Positions 44,132 through 53,039 of a stretch of DNA of 54,592 nucleotides are shown one piece after another. The position numbers and the translations under genes were made by a program. Position 1 is the first letter of the stretch. Every line of letters begins with the position of its first letter. Source of the DNA: Zoogloeaceae bacterium. GTDB taxonomy: Bacteria; Pseudomonadota; Gammaproteobacteria; Burkholderiales; Rhodocyclaceae. The notes under the pieces were generated by a model. It searched no databases, was not told where the DNA came from, and was given only the letters and a program-made list of their open reading frames with translations. The DNA lies in contig JAITSU010000091.1 in assembly GCA_031287525.1 (NCBI GenBank), forward strand, positions 1 to 54,592. The letters are read 5' to 3'.

Positions 44132-46000
44132 TTGAGCCATAAACCCTTTACCCCGCCCCCCGCCGGTTCCCGGCTCCTGATGTCCGGCAACGAAGCCATC
44201 GCCCGCGCCGTCTGGGACGCGGGCGCGCGCGTCGCTGCCGCTTATCCGGGCACGCCTTCCACCGAAATTCTGGAAAACGTCGCCCGCTATCCTGACCTTT
44301 ATTCCGAATGGTCGGTGAATGAAAAAGTCTCGCTCGAAGTGGCCATCGGCGCGTCCGTAACCGGCGCGCGCAGCTTCTGCGCGATGAAGCATGTCGGTCT
44401 CAACGTCGCCGCCGATGCGCTGATGACATTGACACTCACCGGCGTGGTTGGCGGGCTGGTGATTGCGGTGGCGGACGACGTGGGCTTTTCTTCCTCGCAG
44501 AACGAACAGGATTCGCGCTTCTGGGGGCGCTTCGCGCATCTGCCCATCGTGGAACCCGCCGATTCGCAGGAAGCCTACGCCATGACCCTGGCGGCGTTCG
44601 ATCTCTCGGAAAAATTCAACACGCCGGTCATCCTGCGGCTCACTACACGGGTCTGCCATGTCAAATGCCGGGTCGACATCGGCGAGCGCGCGGTCAAACG
44701 CGCCGCCGAAGGCTTCGTCAAAAACCCGTCGCGCTGGGTGATGGTACCCGCCAACGCGCAAAAGCGCGTCCCGGAAGTGTTCGCCCGCGAAAAAGCGCTG
44801 CGCGAAGAATCCGAAACCACCGAACTCAACCGTCTGGAACCCGGCGCTGACAAGCGGGTCGGCTTCGTGACCTCCGGTCCTGCCTACATGCATGTGCGCG
44901 AAACCTTCCCGAACGCGCCGGTATTGAAGCTCGGTCTTTCACATCCCGCGCCGCTGGACAAGATACGCGCGTTCGCCGGAGCGGTTGATACGCTCGTCGT
45001 GGTCGAAGAAACGGAACAATTGCTGGAAGGCGAAATCCGCGCCGCTGGCATTGCCGCGCGTGGCAAAGACATCCTCCCCGCCGCAGGTGAGTTGCCGCCC
45101 TACATCCTGAGAAAAAGCCTCGTTTCCCTGTTGCCGGAACTGGCGAATGCTGACGAAACGTCGCCTGTCGCGTTAAAAGTGTTCCCGCGCCCGCCCACGA
45201 TGTGCGTCGCCTGTCCGCATCTTGGCGTGTATTACACGCTCTCGCAACTGCGTAACGTCACCATCGCGGGCGACATCGGCTGTTACACGCTCGGCGCCGG
45301 ACATCCGTGGAACGCGCTCGACACCACCATCTGCATGGGCGCGTCGATGGGCATGGCGCTCGGTATGGACAAAGGACGCGGCCCGGATGATGAAAAGAAA
45401 AAAATCATTGCCGTCATCGGTGATTCCACCTTCATGCACATGGGGATGCAGGGCTTGCTCGACATCGCCTACAACCGTGGCAACGTCACCGTCCTCCTGC
45501 TCGACAATCGCACCGTCGGCATGACCGGCGGACAGGACAACCCCGCCAGCGGGCGTGACATCCACGGCGACGAAGCCCCACGGGTCGATTTCGCCAAAAT
45601 CGTAGAATCTTTAGGCATCGCCCCCGAACACATCCACGTCGTCGACCCCTACATCCTGCCGACCCTCTTCAAAACGCTGCGCGAAGAAACGAAATATGAC
45701 GGCCCTTCGGTCATCATCACCAACCGCCCCTGCGTACTGATCGACGAATACAAGCAGGAGCCGTCCTACGAAGTGATTGAGGACAAATGCACCGGCTGCG
45801 GCAACTGTGTCGAAATCGGCTGCCCCGCCATCCACGTCACCCGCCGCGAAAAGGTGGTGAAACCCTCCGGCAAGGAAGTGGAACTCGCCTTCACCCGCAT
45901 CGAAACAGCCGCCTGCACCGGCTGCGGGCTATGCCTGCAACCCTGCGCGCCGGACGCGATTAAACCGGCAGTGCCGACGTTTCCGGTGACGGTGGTGTAA
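44132..46000 (+). CDS. iorA: Indolepyruvate:ferredoxin oxidoreductase, alpha subunit
   Basis: A 622-residue TPP-dependent 2-oxoacid oxidoreductase that decarboxylates arylpyruvates to aryl-acyl-CoA with ferredoxin. The N-terminal pyrimidine-binding domain (LLMSGNEAIARAVWDAGARVAAAYPGTPSTEILE), the TPP pyrophosphate motif GDIGCYTLGAGHPWNALDTTICMG, and IGDSTFMHMGMQGLLDIAYNRGNVTVLLLDN are clear. The C-terminus has two 4Fe-4S motifs (CTGCGNCVEIGCPA and CTGCGLCLQPCAPDA). The TTG start 44132 is supported by AAGGAA 7 bp upstream. Its partner iorB lies 1.5 kb downstream, separated by two unrelated genes. Confidence 0.95.
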   Translation: MSHKPFTPPPAGSRLLMSGNEAIARAVWDAGARVAAAYPGTPSTEILENVARYPDLYSEWSVNEKVSLEVAIGASVTGARSFCAMKHVGLNVAADALMTLTLTGVVGGLVIAVADDVGFSSSQNEQDSRFWGRFAHLPIVEPADSQEAYAMTLAAFDLSEKFNTPVILRLTTRVCHVKCRVDIGERAVKRAAEGFVKNPSRWVMVPANAQKRVPEVFAREKALREESETTELNRLEPGADKRVGFVTSGPAYMHVRETFPNAPVLKLGLSHPAPLDKIRAFAGAVDTLVVVEETEQLLEGEIRAAGIAARGKDILPAAGELPPYILRKSLVSLLPELANADETSPVALKVFPRPPTMCVACPHLGVYYTLSQLRNVTIAGDIGCYTLGAGHPWNALDTTICMGASMGMALGMDKGRGPDDEKKKIIAVIGDSTFMHMGMQGLLDIAYNRGNVTVLLLDNRTVGMTGGQDNPASGRDIHGDEAPRVDFAKIVESLGIAPEHIHVVDPYILPTLFKTLREETKYDGPSVIITNRPCVLIDEYKQEPSYEVIEDKCTGCGNCVEIGCPAIHVTRREKVVKPSGKEVELAFTRIETAACTGCGLCLQPCAPDAIKPAVPTFPVTVV

Positions 46001-46015
46001 AACGAGGGATAAATC

Positions 46016-47221
46016 ATGAAATGTTCACTACGCGACAGTCTCGTTTTTACCGTTATTGCGTTCATCGCCTCGGCAGGGCTATTTGTGTCCCTGAACGCCC
46101 ATGCCGGACAAGAAACATTGTCTGGAACGCCCTGGAGTGGCGTCTGGGCTGGAAAAATAGGCAAGCATCCAATCACTGCGTGTTTTAATGGTGGGAAATA
46201 CTCCAGTGGAACGGGGAGTTACTACTACAAGCGTTATTTGCAACCTATCCACCTTGGATTACAAAACGCTGAATCGGAGAATGCGGCAGCGATCTGGAGG
46301 GAAGCCGAAGGAACATGGCAACTGGATCACATCGAGGCAGAAACCATTCGTGGAACATGGTCAAGTTCTGATCAATCGAGAAAGCTGCCGATTGAATTGT
46401 CGAGAATAGGCAGTACGCCTGCTTCGAGTGCCGAAGATTGCAGCAGCGACGCATACAATCATGCTCTTGAAGTTGCCGCAAGCATTTCAAAAGGGCAGGT
46501 AGTTTCCACAGATAGCCTTCAGTATCGAATGATCGTCATCAATTTGGGCAAGGAAGAGATAAGCAATCTCCTATCAGATCAGGGATTGTATTTGGAAACG
46601 CTGGAACTCATCGGAGACTCTCCCGCGTTCTTGTCAATAAACAAATTTCTTCGCAAACTTCTTTTGCCATCAAGACTCTTTGAGTGTCGGCGAGCCCAGT
46701 TAGGCAGCGATGGTAATGACGGGTTTCTTACCCAGACGGTTGAGAGTGTATCCATCGTCAAAAACTGGCTTATAGTAAAAATGGGGCATCAAGGATACTG
46801 TGCAACCGCTCATAACAGCATCTGGGAAACGCAACATACATGGGATATGGTCACTGGGCAGCCTGAAAATCTACTGTCATGGTTCAAAGGGGGTAAGTCG
46901 AACGAGTACGATATGGAAAATGGATACTCTGCAAGGTTGCCTCTCCCGTTGGCAGAGTTTGTTTACACGCGCATTGGTCACGGTGATCCCTTGTATCATC
47001 TTGATATGGAAGAGTTCCAGCGATGCTACGGCGACTTTGCGCCAGATCAGTACCGGTATCAGCTAGCCCTCTTCGACGGAGGCATTATCTTTATCGTGCC
47101 GGTTACTTACAACGGCTCGTGTGGAGAGTTCATTACACTCTCATTCAAGGAACTGGCGCCTTTTCTGAACAAAAAAGGGCGAGCTATCGCCGAAACATTC
47201 AAGCAGCCTCATCAACAATGA
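46016..47221 (+). CDS. AT-rich secreted protein of unknown function
   Basis: A 401-residue protein with a Sec signal (about 1-26, ending AHA-GQ). The mature start (WSGVWAGKIGKHPITACFNGGKYSSGTGSYYYKRYLQPIHL) looks like a lipocalin-like or avidin-like beta sheet. The rest is mixed, with paired Cys (CSSD, FECRR, GYCATAH, FQRCYGDF, NGSCGEF). GAGGG precedes the ATG. It is AT-richer than iorA and iorB and sits between them, so it looks inserted. No family is recognised. Confidence 0.7.
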   Translation: MKCSLRDSLVFTVIAFIASAGLFVSLNAHAGQETLSGTPWSGVWAGKIGKHPITACFNGGKYSSGTGSYYYKRYLQPIHLGLQNAESENAAAIWREAEGTWQLDHIEAETIRGTWSSSDQSRKLPIELSRIGSTPASSAEDCSSDAYNHALEVAASISKGQVVSTDSLQYRMIVINLGKEEISNLLSDQGLYLETLELIGDSPAFLSINKFLRKLLLPSRLFECRRAQLGSDGNDGFLTQTVESVSIVKNWLIVKMGHQGYCATAHNSIWETQHTWDMVTGQPENLLSWFKGGKSNEYDMENGYSARLPLPLAEFVYTRIGHGDPLYHLDMEEFQRCYGDFAPDQYRYQLALFDGGIIFIVPVTYNGSCGEFITLSFKELAPFLNKKGRAIAETFKQPHQQ

Positions 47222-47240
47222 GCCTGACTTCGGAGACACC

Positions 47241-47471
47241 ATGAACTTCACTAGCGCCCTTACCTCGAAAGGTCGAATCACAATCCCGGCTACGGTACGC
47301 TCTGCCTTGGGCTTGCGTCCGGGAGCGCGTGTCAACTTTGTCAAGACTGACCAAGGGTTTGTTATCACCCCATCGACTTTTTTCATCCGCCAGTTAAAGG
47401 GCATCGTACCCAAACCTTTCACGCCGGTCAGCATTAGCGACATGAATGTGGCAAGCGGTGAATACTTTTAA
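47241..47471 (+). CDS. AbrB/SpoVT-type DNA-binding protein
   Basis: A 76-residue protein. The swapped-hairpin AbrB domain is clear (FTSALTSKGRITIPATVRSALGLRPGARVNFVKTDQGFVITPS), followed by a short tail (about 47-76). These are usually antitoxins or small regulators. No toxin gene follows: the next gene is iorB, 24 bp on. CGGAGA precedes the ATG. It probably arrived together with the secreted protein. Confidence 0.85.
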   Translation: MNFTSALTSKGRITIPATVRSALGLRPGARVNFVKTDQGFVITPSTFFIRQLKGIVPKPFTPVSISDMNVASGEYF

Positions 47472-47495
47472 CGATCATTTTTTAACGGAAACAAC

Positions 47496-48086
47496 ATGAA
47501 AACCACCAACATTCTCGTCGTCGGCATTGGCGGGCAGGGCGTAATGACCGCTTCGGAAATTCTGTCGGAAGCCGCCATTTCGCAGGGTTTCGAGGTCAAA
47601 AAAACCGAGGTTGCGGGTATGAGCCAGCGCGGGGGCGTCGTGTCTTCGCATGTGCGCTTCGGCCCCAGGGTGCTGTCGCCGGAAATTGCGCCGGGCGAGG
47701 CGGAGATTCTGGTTGGCTTTGAGGCTGCCGAGGCGATGCGCTGGTGCCATTATTTGCGTCCCAAGGGGGTGGCGATGGTCAATCAGTTGCGGCTCACGCC
47801 GCCCATTGTTTCGCTGGGGCTGTTCGATTATCCCGACGACCCGGTTGCCGCCATTCGCGCGCGCGGAGTGGAAACGCATGATTTTGACGCGGGCGCAATC
47901 GCCCGCGAACTGGGCGATTTGCGGCTCGTCAATACCATCATGCTGGGCGCGATTTCCGACCATCTGCCCTTTTCTGCCGAAACCCTGAAAAATTGCATCA
48001 TCGCCCGGTTTCGCGCCAGAAAACCGGCAATGGCGGAATTGAACGCCAAAGCGTTCGATTTGGGCAAAGCGGCGGCGAAGGTCTGA
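47496..48086 (+). CDS. iorB: Indolepyruvate:ferredoxin oxidoreductase, beta subunit
   Basis: A 196-residue gamma-type subunit of the 2-oxoacid oxidoreductase (NILVVGIGGQGVMTASEILSEAAISQGFEVKKTEVAGMSQRGGVVSSHVRFGP). It completes the enzyme encoded by iorA. The two subunits are normally adjacent. Here they are split by the 46.0-47.5 kb insertion, though on the same strand and probably still co-transcribed. Confidence 0.94.
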   Translation: MKTTNILVVGIGGQGVMTASEILSEAAISQGFEVKKTEVAGMSQRGGVVSSHVRFGPRVLSPEIAPGEAEILVGFEAAEAMRWCHYLRPKGVAMVNQLRLTPPIVSLGLFDYPDDPVAAIRARGVETHDFDAGAIARELGDLRLVNTIMLGAISDHLPFSAETLKNCIIARFRARKPAMAELNAKAFDLGKAAAKV

Positions 48087-48089
48087 TTG

Positions 48090-48506
48090 ATGAACATCCC
48101 TCTCGAAAAAATCCGCGCTTTCTTTGCTGCCGACCGTTACGCCGCCAACGCCGGCATTGTTATCGACGCGGTGACGGAAGACGCCGTGCAGTGCAGTATG
48201 CCTATCACGCCGGAACATTTGAACGCGGGCGGCGGCGTGCAGGGCGGGGCGATTTTTACCCTTGCCGACCTTGCTTTTGCCGTGCATTCCAATCTGCCGC
48301 TGCTTTGCGGCGCGAAGGTGGGAATGACTGTCGGGCAGTCGAACAGCATTTCCTATCTCGCGGCGGCGAAGGGAAAACGCCTGATTGCGCGTTCGACCTG
48401 CCTTTCGCGCGGGCGCAACGTTTGCGTATTTCGCGTCGAAATTTTCGACGATCTCGACAATTTCGTGGCGGAGATGCGCGGCAACGGGTTTACCAAGCCG
48501 GTATAA
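48090..48506 (+). CDS. PaaI-type acyl-CoA thioesterase
   Basis: A 138-residue hot-dog thioesterase (LNAGGGVQGGAIFTLADLAFAVHSN is the active-site helix region; VGQSNSISYLAAAKGKRLIARSTCLSRGRNVCVFRVEIFDD). It follows iorB by 3 bp. It probably hydrolyses aryl-acetyl-CoA or similar products, which fits the pathway supplied by IorAB. Confidence 0.87.
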   Translation: MNIPLEKIRAFFAADRYAANAGIVIDAVTEDAVQCSMPITPEHLNAGGGVQGGAIFTLADLAFAVHSNLPLLCGAKVGMTVGQSNSISYLAAAKGKRLIARSTCLSRGRNVCVFRVEIFDDLDNFVAEMRGNGFTKPV

Positions 48507-48571
48507 TGTCCGGGTTTGTCGGCGCGTTCCGACAAACGCAACGCCCTTCGCCACCCACCGAGGACTGTCCG

Positions 48572-50173
48572 ATGAAGATGTCGCCGCGCCGCTGTTTTGA
48601 CCGCTCGCGTCCCGCGCGTCTTCTTGCTTTGCTGTTGCTTCCTGCCTGCTTTTCCGCTGCCCTTGCCGAATCATGGTCTGATGCCGACGCCGCTTTGCCG
48701 GTGACGATTGAGGAAGTTCCCCCGCCCTTGCTCATTTCGCGGGTCATCGACCTGACCGCGCCGACGAACGACCTGTGGACGCGCATTCGTCATGGTTTTG
48801 CGATGCAGAACTTAAACGATGAAAGTGTGTCGCGGCATCAGCAGTCTTACCAATCGCATCCCGAATACCTGCGCCGCATGGTCGAGCGCAGCAGCCTGTA
48901 TCTGCACCACATCATGCGCGAGCTGGAGCAGCGCGGTATGCCAACCGAGTTGGCGTTGCTGCCGATGGTCGAAAGCGCCTACAACCCGCTTGCTCAATCA
49001 CCGGCGCAGGCATCCGGCTTGTGGCAGTTTATCCCTTCCACCGGCAAGGCGTTCAAGCTGGAACAAAACTGGTGGCAAGACCAGCGCCGCGACATCGTGG
49101 CATCCACCAGCGCCGCGCTTGATTATCTGCAATACCTCTACGAACTGCATGGCGACTGGCATCTGGCGCTGGCGTCCTACAACTGGGGCGAAGGCGCGGT
49201 GGGACGGGCGATGGCAAAAAACGCCGCCAAGGGTTTGCCCACCGATTTTTTGAACCTCACCCTGCCGTCTGAAACCCGCAATTACGTGCCGAAATTGCAG
49301 GCGCTGAAAAACATTTTCGGCAACCCTGACCTGATGGCTGAACTCGGCATTCCCGATATCCCCAACGCTCCCTATTTCCGCACTCTGACCACGGACGCGC
49401 CGATGGATATTGACCTCGCGGCGCGTTTCGCCGGCATGAGTCCGGCGGAATTCGCCGCCCTGAATCCGGCGCACAATCGCCCCGTCATCCCCGCGCAAAG
49501 TACGCTGGCGCTGCCCGCCGACCGTCTGGAACAGTTCAACGCGGAACTCGCCCGGCATGAAGAACCCTTGACCAACTGGCAGGCTTACGCCGTGCAAGCG
49601 GGCGAAAAACTGAAAGATGTCGCCCCGCGTTTCGGCATCACCCTTGCCGACTTGAAACGGGTCAATGGCTTGCATGGCAGCGTCATGCAAGTGAACCCCG
49701 GCTTCACCCTGTTGGTGCCCGCGCGGGACGAAGCGGATTTGCTCGAACACGAGGATTTTCTGGCGCTCACGGAACAGGGACGCGCCCTCATCGTCGCCCC
49801 CGGTCGTGTGCATATCGTGAAAAAGGGCGAAACCCTGATGGCCATCGCCCGCAAATACAAAATGACCCTTGTCGCCCTGAAAAGCATGAATCGGGGCGCA
49901 GGCAACAAACTCAAAGTCGGCGCGCGCATTATCATCAACCCGACCATGAATCCCACGCTGGCGCAAACGAGTGTCAGCCGCCGCAACGCATCGCCCAAAG
50001 CGGCGGCGGGTAACAAAGGCGCTACCAAAGTCACACATCATAAAGTCGTCAAAGGCGACACCCTGTTTTCCATCGCCAGGCGATACCGTGTCAATCTGGC
50101 AGACCTCAAACGCTGGAACAGGCTGGCAGGCAGCGCGTTAAAGGTGGGCGCGACCTTGACGATCCAGATGTAA
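48572..50173 (+). CDS. mltD: Membrane-bound lytic murein transglycosylase D with three LysM domains
   Basis: A 533-residue cell-wall enzyme. The signal/lipobox-like segment LLLLPACFS puts a possible lipid anchor at Cys26. The SLT domain (about 110-250) has the catalytic Glu134 in LLPMVESAYNPLAQSPAQASGLWQFIPSTG and LALASYNWGEGAVGRAM. Three LysM repeats follow: YAVQAGEKLKDVAPRFGITLADLKRVNGL, HIVKKGETLMAIARKYKMTLVALKSMNRG and HKVVKGDTLFSIARRYRVNLADLKRWNRL. It cuts peptidoglycan to 1,6-anhydro muropeptides. GAGGA lies 8 bp before the ATG. Confidence 0.93.
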   Translation: MKMSPRRCFDRSRPARLLALLLLPACFSAALAESWSDADAALPVTIEEVPPPLLISRVIDLTAPTNDLWTRIRHGFAMQNLNDESVSRHQQSYQSHPEYLRRMVERSSLYLHHIMRELEQRGMPTELALLPMVESAYNPLAQSPAQASGLWQFIPSTGKAFKLEQNWWQDQRRDIVASTSAALDYLQYLYELHGDWHLALASYNWGEGAVGRAMAKNAAKGLPTDFLNLTLPSETRNYVPKLQALKNIFGNPDLMAELGIPDIPNAPYFRTLTTDAPMDIDLAARFAGMSPAEFAALNPAHNRPVIPAQSTLALPADRLEQFNAELARHEEPLTNWQAYAVQAGEKLKDVAPRFGITLADLKRVNGLHGSVMQVNPGFTLLVPARDEADLLEHEDFLALTEQGRALIVAPGRVHIVKKGETLMAIARKYKMTLVALKSMNRGAGNKLKVGARIIINPTMNPTLAQTSVSRRNASPKAAAGNKGATKVTHHKVVKGDTLFSIARRYRVNLADLKRWNRLAGSALKVGATLTIQM

Positions 50174-50249
50174 CCTCTCCTCTCGTGGGAGAGAAAAAAA
50201 CAGTCGCCCCGCAACCCCAAAATAAATTCCAAGATTGGCACCAAATGTC

Positions 50250-50278
50250 TTGACATTCTGTGTCATAGCCACTACAGT
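50250..50278 (+). promoter_or_regulatory. Sigma-70 promoter of the PspA/flotillin operon
   Basis: A consensus -35 TTGACA (50250-50255), an exact 17-bp spacer and a -10 TACAGT (50273-50278) lie upstream of the DUF2170 gene, with AGGAGGGG before its ATG. No sigma-54 box or PspF is seen, so this PspA operon is not organised like classical pspABC. Confidence 0.8.
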
Positions 50279-50337
50279 GAGGGCGTATCACCTTGGTGTG
50301 GTTTAACAAATTTTGCAACTTTCGCGTAGGAGGGGAG

Positions 50338-50754
50338 ATGAAATCCTTACAGGAACGGATTGTTGGACTGGATGTGCTGATTAGCGCGCGTCTGGGTGGG
50401 TCTTTGGTCAGTTTGCAGCCGATTCCGGGCGCTGTGCCGGTGGTGCAGACGGTGATTGGCGGACGCGAGGAATTGCCGATTTTCATCACGGCGTCCGACG
50501 ACCAGATTTTGTGCATCTGCTACCTCTGGACAGAGGCGGAAATCGTGCCGGAAAAGCGGTTTGAACTTCTGGAACTGCTTTTGGACTTGAACCCGTCCAT
50601 TCCCTTGTCCTCGTTTGGACATGTGGATGACCGCTATGTGCTGTTCGGCGCGTTAACCCGCGATGCCAGCGTCGATGACATCGCCTGCGACGTGGCGACG
50701 TTGAGCGACAACGCGCTGGATGCGCTGGATGCGCTTTCCGGCTATCTGCGATGA
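50338..50754 (+). CDS. DUF2170 (YjfI-like) protein
   Basis: A 138-residue protein of the YjfI/DUF2170 family (LVSLQPIPGAVPVVQTVIGGREELPIFITASDDQILCICYLWTEAEIV, then LLLDLNPSIPLSSFGHVDDRYVLFGALTRDASVDDI). It is the first gene of the operon. YjfI-like proteins are recurrently next to PspA homologues. Biochemical role not established. Confidence 0.85.
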   Translation: MKSLQERIVGLDVLISARLGGSLVSLQPIPGAVPVVQTVIGGREELPIFITASDDQILCICYLWTEAEIVPEKRFELLELLLDLNPSIPLSSFGHVDDRYVLFGALTRDASVDDIACDVATLSDNALDALDALSGYLR

Positions 50755-50764
50755 GGAGTAAGCC

Positions 50765-51097
50765 ATGAACATGCACGCATCCGCATTAGCCGGTTTGGGC
50801 GCATCCAGTCATCACGATGCAGAACGGCAGCGGCGGCAGGTGGCAGATGCCCTCGACGCCGCCGACCCTGTTGACGTGATTGATTTATGCCTCAATCGCG
50901 ATTCGCGCGGCAACGCGAGCGACTGCGCTTGCGATGCCGCAAATGTCGCAGACGGCGCGGCGGAGTCCTTAGGCGACATGGTTTTGAATGCCGCCGAAGC
51001 CGCAGGGGAATTCACGTTAAACGCCGCCGCATCCGCCGGAGAATTCGCGCTGAATGCGGCAGGTCAGACGCTTGGCAATTTAATAGATGGAATTTGA
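50765..51097 (+). CDS. Ala-rich protein with amphipathic repeats
   Basis: A 110-residue protein of low complexity. The first half is polar and contains three Cys (LCLNRD and SDCACDAAN). The second half repeats an AG-EF-LNAA unit (LNAAEAAGEFTLNAAASAGEFALNAAGQTLGNLIDGI), which would form an amphipathic helix suited to membrane surfaces. The gene lies between DUF2170 and PspA with ribosome sites on both sides. No family is recognised. Confidence 0.7.
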   Translation: MNMHASALAGLGASSHHDAERQRRQVADALDAADPVDVIDLCLNRDSRGNASDCACDAANVADGAAESLGDMVLNAAEAAGEFTLNAAASAGEFALNAAGQTLGNLIDGI

Positions 51098-51112
51098 AAG
51101 GAGAAACCCAAA

Positions 51113-51841
51113 ATGAGTGTAATCGGAAAAATCGTAACCCTGTTGCGCGGCAGCGCCCGCGAGCTTGGCGACAGCATTGTCGACGCCAACGGCGCCCGCA
51201 TTTATGAACAGGAAGTGCTGGACGCCCGTAATGCCATCGTCAAGGCAAAGGGCGAACTGGCGGGGGTGATGGCGAAGGAAATGCAGAGCGCCCGTGAGAT
51301 TGAGCGCGCGCGCGCTGAAATTGAGCGGCTGGAAAAGCTGGCGATTGAGGCGCTGGATAAAGAGAAGGCGGAATTGGCGGAAGAAGTCGCTGCCAAAATC
51401 GCCGAACAGGAAGCCGAACTCGAAGCGCAAACGCAATCCCATGCCAACTATGCCGTGCAGGTCAGTCGGTTGAAAGACTTGATCAAGACTTCCGAAGCCA
51501 GAATCCGCGAACACGAGCGTGAAGTGCAAATCGCCAAGACCACCGAAAGCGTCTACAAGGCAACGCAAGCGATTTCGGAAAACATCGGCGCCACCGGCTC
51601 CAAACTGGTGAGCGCCAAGGAATCGCTGGAACGCATCAAAAAGCGCCACGAAGACCTTGCCGATCGCATGACCGCCGCCGAAACGCTGGACAAGGAATTC
51701 AGCGCCAAGGCGCTGGAAGTCAAACTTGCCGAAGCCGGCATCGGTGAAAACAGCCATCGCAAGGAAAAGGTGATGGAACGCATCCGCGCCCGTCAAGCGG
51801 CGGCAACGGCAAGCGCCGCAACGGGGGGGGCACAAGAATGA
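51113..51841 (+). CDS. pspA: PspA/IM30-family protein
   Basis: A 242-residue coiled-coil ESCRT-III-like protein. The N-terminal amphipathic helix is evident (SVIGKIVTLLRGSARELGDSIVDANGARIYEQEVLDARNAIVKAKGELAGVMAKEM). Long helices (about 60-215) then follow without a break. It remodels or protects the inner membrane under stress. It overlaps the next gene by 4 bp. The absence of pspB, pspC and pspF is notable. Confidence 0.9.
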   Translation: MSVIGKIVTLLRGSARELGDSIVDANGARIYEQEVLDARNAIVKAKGELAGVMAKEMQSAREIERARAEIERLEKLAIEALDKEKAELAEEVAAKIAEQEAELEAQTQSHANYAVQVSRLKDLIKTSEARIREHEREVQIAKTTESVYKATQAISENIGATGSKLVSAKESLERIKKRHEDLADRMTAAETLDKEFSAKALEVKLAEAGIGENSHRKEKVMERIRARQAAATASAATGGAQE

Positions 51842-52170
51842 GCGCCCAAAAACCCTCACGCTGGCAAGGTTCGGACGCGGCGATTCGGGCGGTGCAAGTA
51901 GCGTTCGACGTGGAAACCAGCGTTCTCGAAGCGGTGCGGTGCGCCGCTTTTGAGGACAACATTTCGCCCTCTGACCAGATTCGCAAAATTCTTGGTCTCG
52001 CCACCGCCAGCCGCCCCCAACGCCCGCGCCTCACCGTCACCCTCACGCCAGTCGATTACGACGTGCTGGGACAGAAATACGGGTTGAATGTGGAAGAACG
52101 CCTCGCCATCAAGGAGCGCGTCACGCAGGAATTGATTCAATTCACTGAGCAATGGGAACAACAAAGATGA
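51838..52170 (+). CDS. Small unknown protein between pspA and a Sel1 gene
   Basis: A 110-residue soluble protein with no clear domain (AIRAVQVAFDVETSVLEAVRCAAFEDNISPSDQIRKILGLATASRPQRPRLTVTLTPVDYDVLGQKYGL). The SPSDQIRKILGL segment resembles a ribbon-helix-helix or a small helical motif. It is coupled to pspA (ATGA overlap) and to the Sel1 gene (overlap of ATGA). It may be a partner of PspA. Confidence 0.65.
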   Translation: MSAQKPSRWQGSDAAIRAVQVAFDVETSVLEAVRCAAFEDNISPSDQIRKILGLATASRPQRPRLTVTLTPVDYDVLGQKYGLNVEERLAIKERVTQELIQFTEQWEQQR

Positions 52171-53021
52171 ACGCCCAACGCCTGCCGCAGAAGATTCTCG
52201 CCGCCTTGTGGATTGGGGCGGCGGGGATGTTTTTTGCGGCTAGCCATGCCGAAGCGGAAACGCCATCTGCCCAAATCTTGAGTGAGCAAAACCCGCAAGA
52301 CGCGGAGGCGCAATATGCGCTTGGAGAGGCTTATGACAAAGGCTGCAAAAAGGCAGAGGCAGTGAAGTGGTTTCGGCTGGCTGCCGAACAGTGGCACACC
52401 GAGGCACAACTCAAATTGGGGATGGCTTATCTTGGACAAGGAGATGTGGTAGAGGGCATCCGATGGGTTACAAGGTCAGCAGAGCAGGACAATATCAAAG
52501 CGGCGCTTGTTTTGGGTTCGTTTTATTCTTCCGGCAGCAAGCCTGATTATGCCGAAGCCTTGGAATGGGTAAAGCCGTTTGCCGAAGAGGGAAATGTTGA
52601 AGCCCAATCTTTCCTGGGAGAGTCCATTTATCGCCACGACGCTGCAACTGCACAAGATTTGGAAGAAAGCCGGAAATGGTTGCGATTGGCTGCTGAACAA
52701 GGATACGCCGATGCTCAGGTGTTACTGGGAGAAATTTATATGCATGGCGAAGAAGGTCTTAAAGCAGACAAGGTGGAAGGCGTCAGATGGTTTCGTCTGG
52801 CAGCAGCGCAGGAAAACATTTTTGCCAAACTTTGGCTGGGATTGGCTTATCTGAAAGGCGATGGCGTGGAGCAAAATCGGGAAACGGCGCGGGAATGGCT
52901 CAAGCAGACTGGCATGGACATGGAAAACATGGAAAAAGTGTTCAATGCGCTGGAGGCGGGATATGAGTTCGAGCGTTATAGCAGGGCAATGCGAAAGTAC
53001 TCAATGCGGAAATATCACTAA
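52167..53021 (+). CDS. Secreted Sel1-repeat protein
   Basis: A 284-residue protein with a signal peptide (about 1-30, ending AEA-ET) and about six Sel1-like repeats (for example AQYALGEAYDKGCKKAEAVKWFRLAAEQ, AQLKLGMAYLGQGDVVEGIRWVTRSAEQ, AQVLLGEIYMHGEEGLKADKVEGVRWFRLAAAQ). Sel1 proteins act as scaffolds. ATG 52167 overlaps the previous stop. It is AT-richer than pspA. Confidence 0.85.
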   Translation: MNAQRLPQKILAALWIGAAGMFFAASHAEAETPSAQILSEQNPQDAEAQYALGEAYDKGCKKAEAVKWFRLAAEQWHTEAQLKLGMAYLGQGDVVEGIRWVTRSAEQDNIKAALVLGSFYSSGSKPDYAEALEWVKPFAEEGNVEAQSFLGESIYRHDAATAQDLEESRKWLRLAAEQGYADAQVLLGEIYMHGEEGLKADKVEGVRWFRLAAAQENIFAKLWLGLAYLKGDGVEQNRETAREWLKQTGMDMENMEKVFNALEAGYEFERYSRAMRKYSMRKYH

Positions 53022-53039
53022 CCCCCCCAAGGAAAAATC

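Noticed and set aside
47475-48674. Long open frame on the minus strand across iorB and the thioesterase
   Set aside because: Shadow of two well-supported genes.
50174-50200. CTCTCC...GGGAGAG hairpin after mltD as a terminator
   Set aside because: It is followed by A rather than T on the coding strand; better viewed as part of the CTCTCCC repeat family.
50235-50255. TTGGCACC stretch as a sigma-54 promoter for the PspA operon
   Set aside because: No GC at the right spacing for the -12 element; the sigma-70 boxes fit much better.
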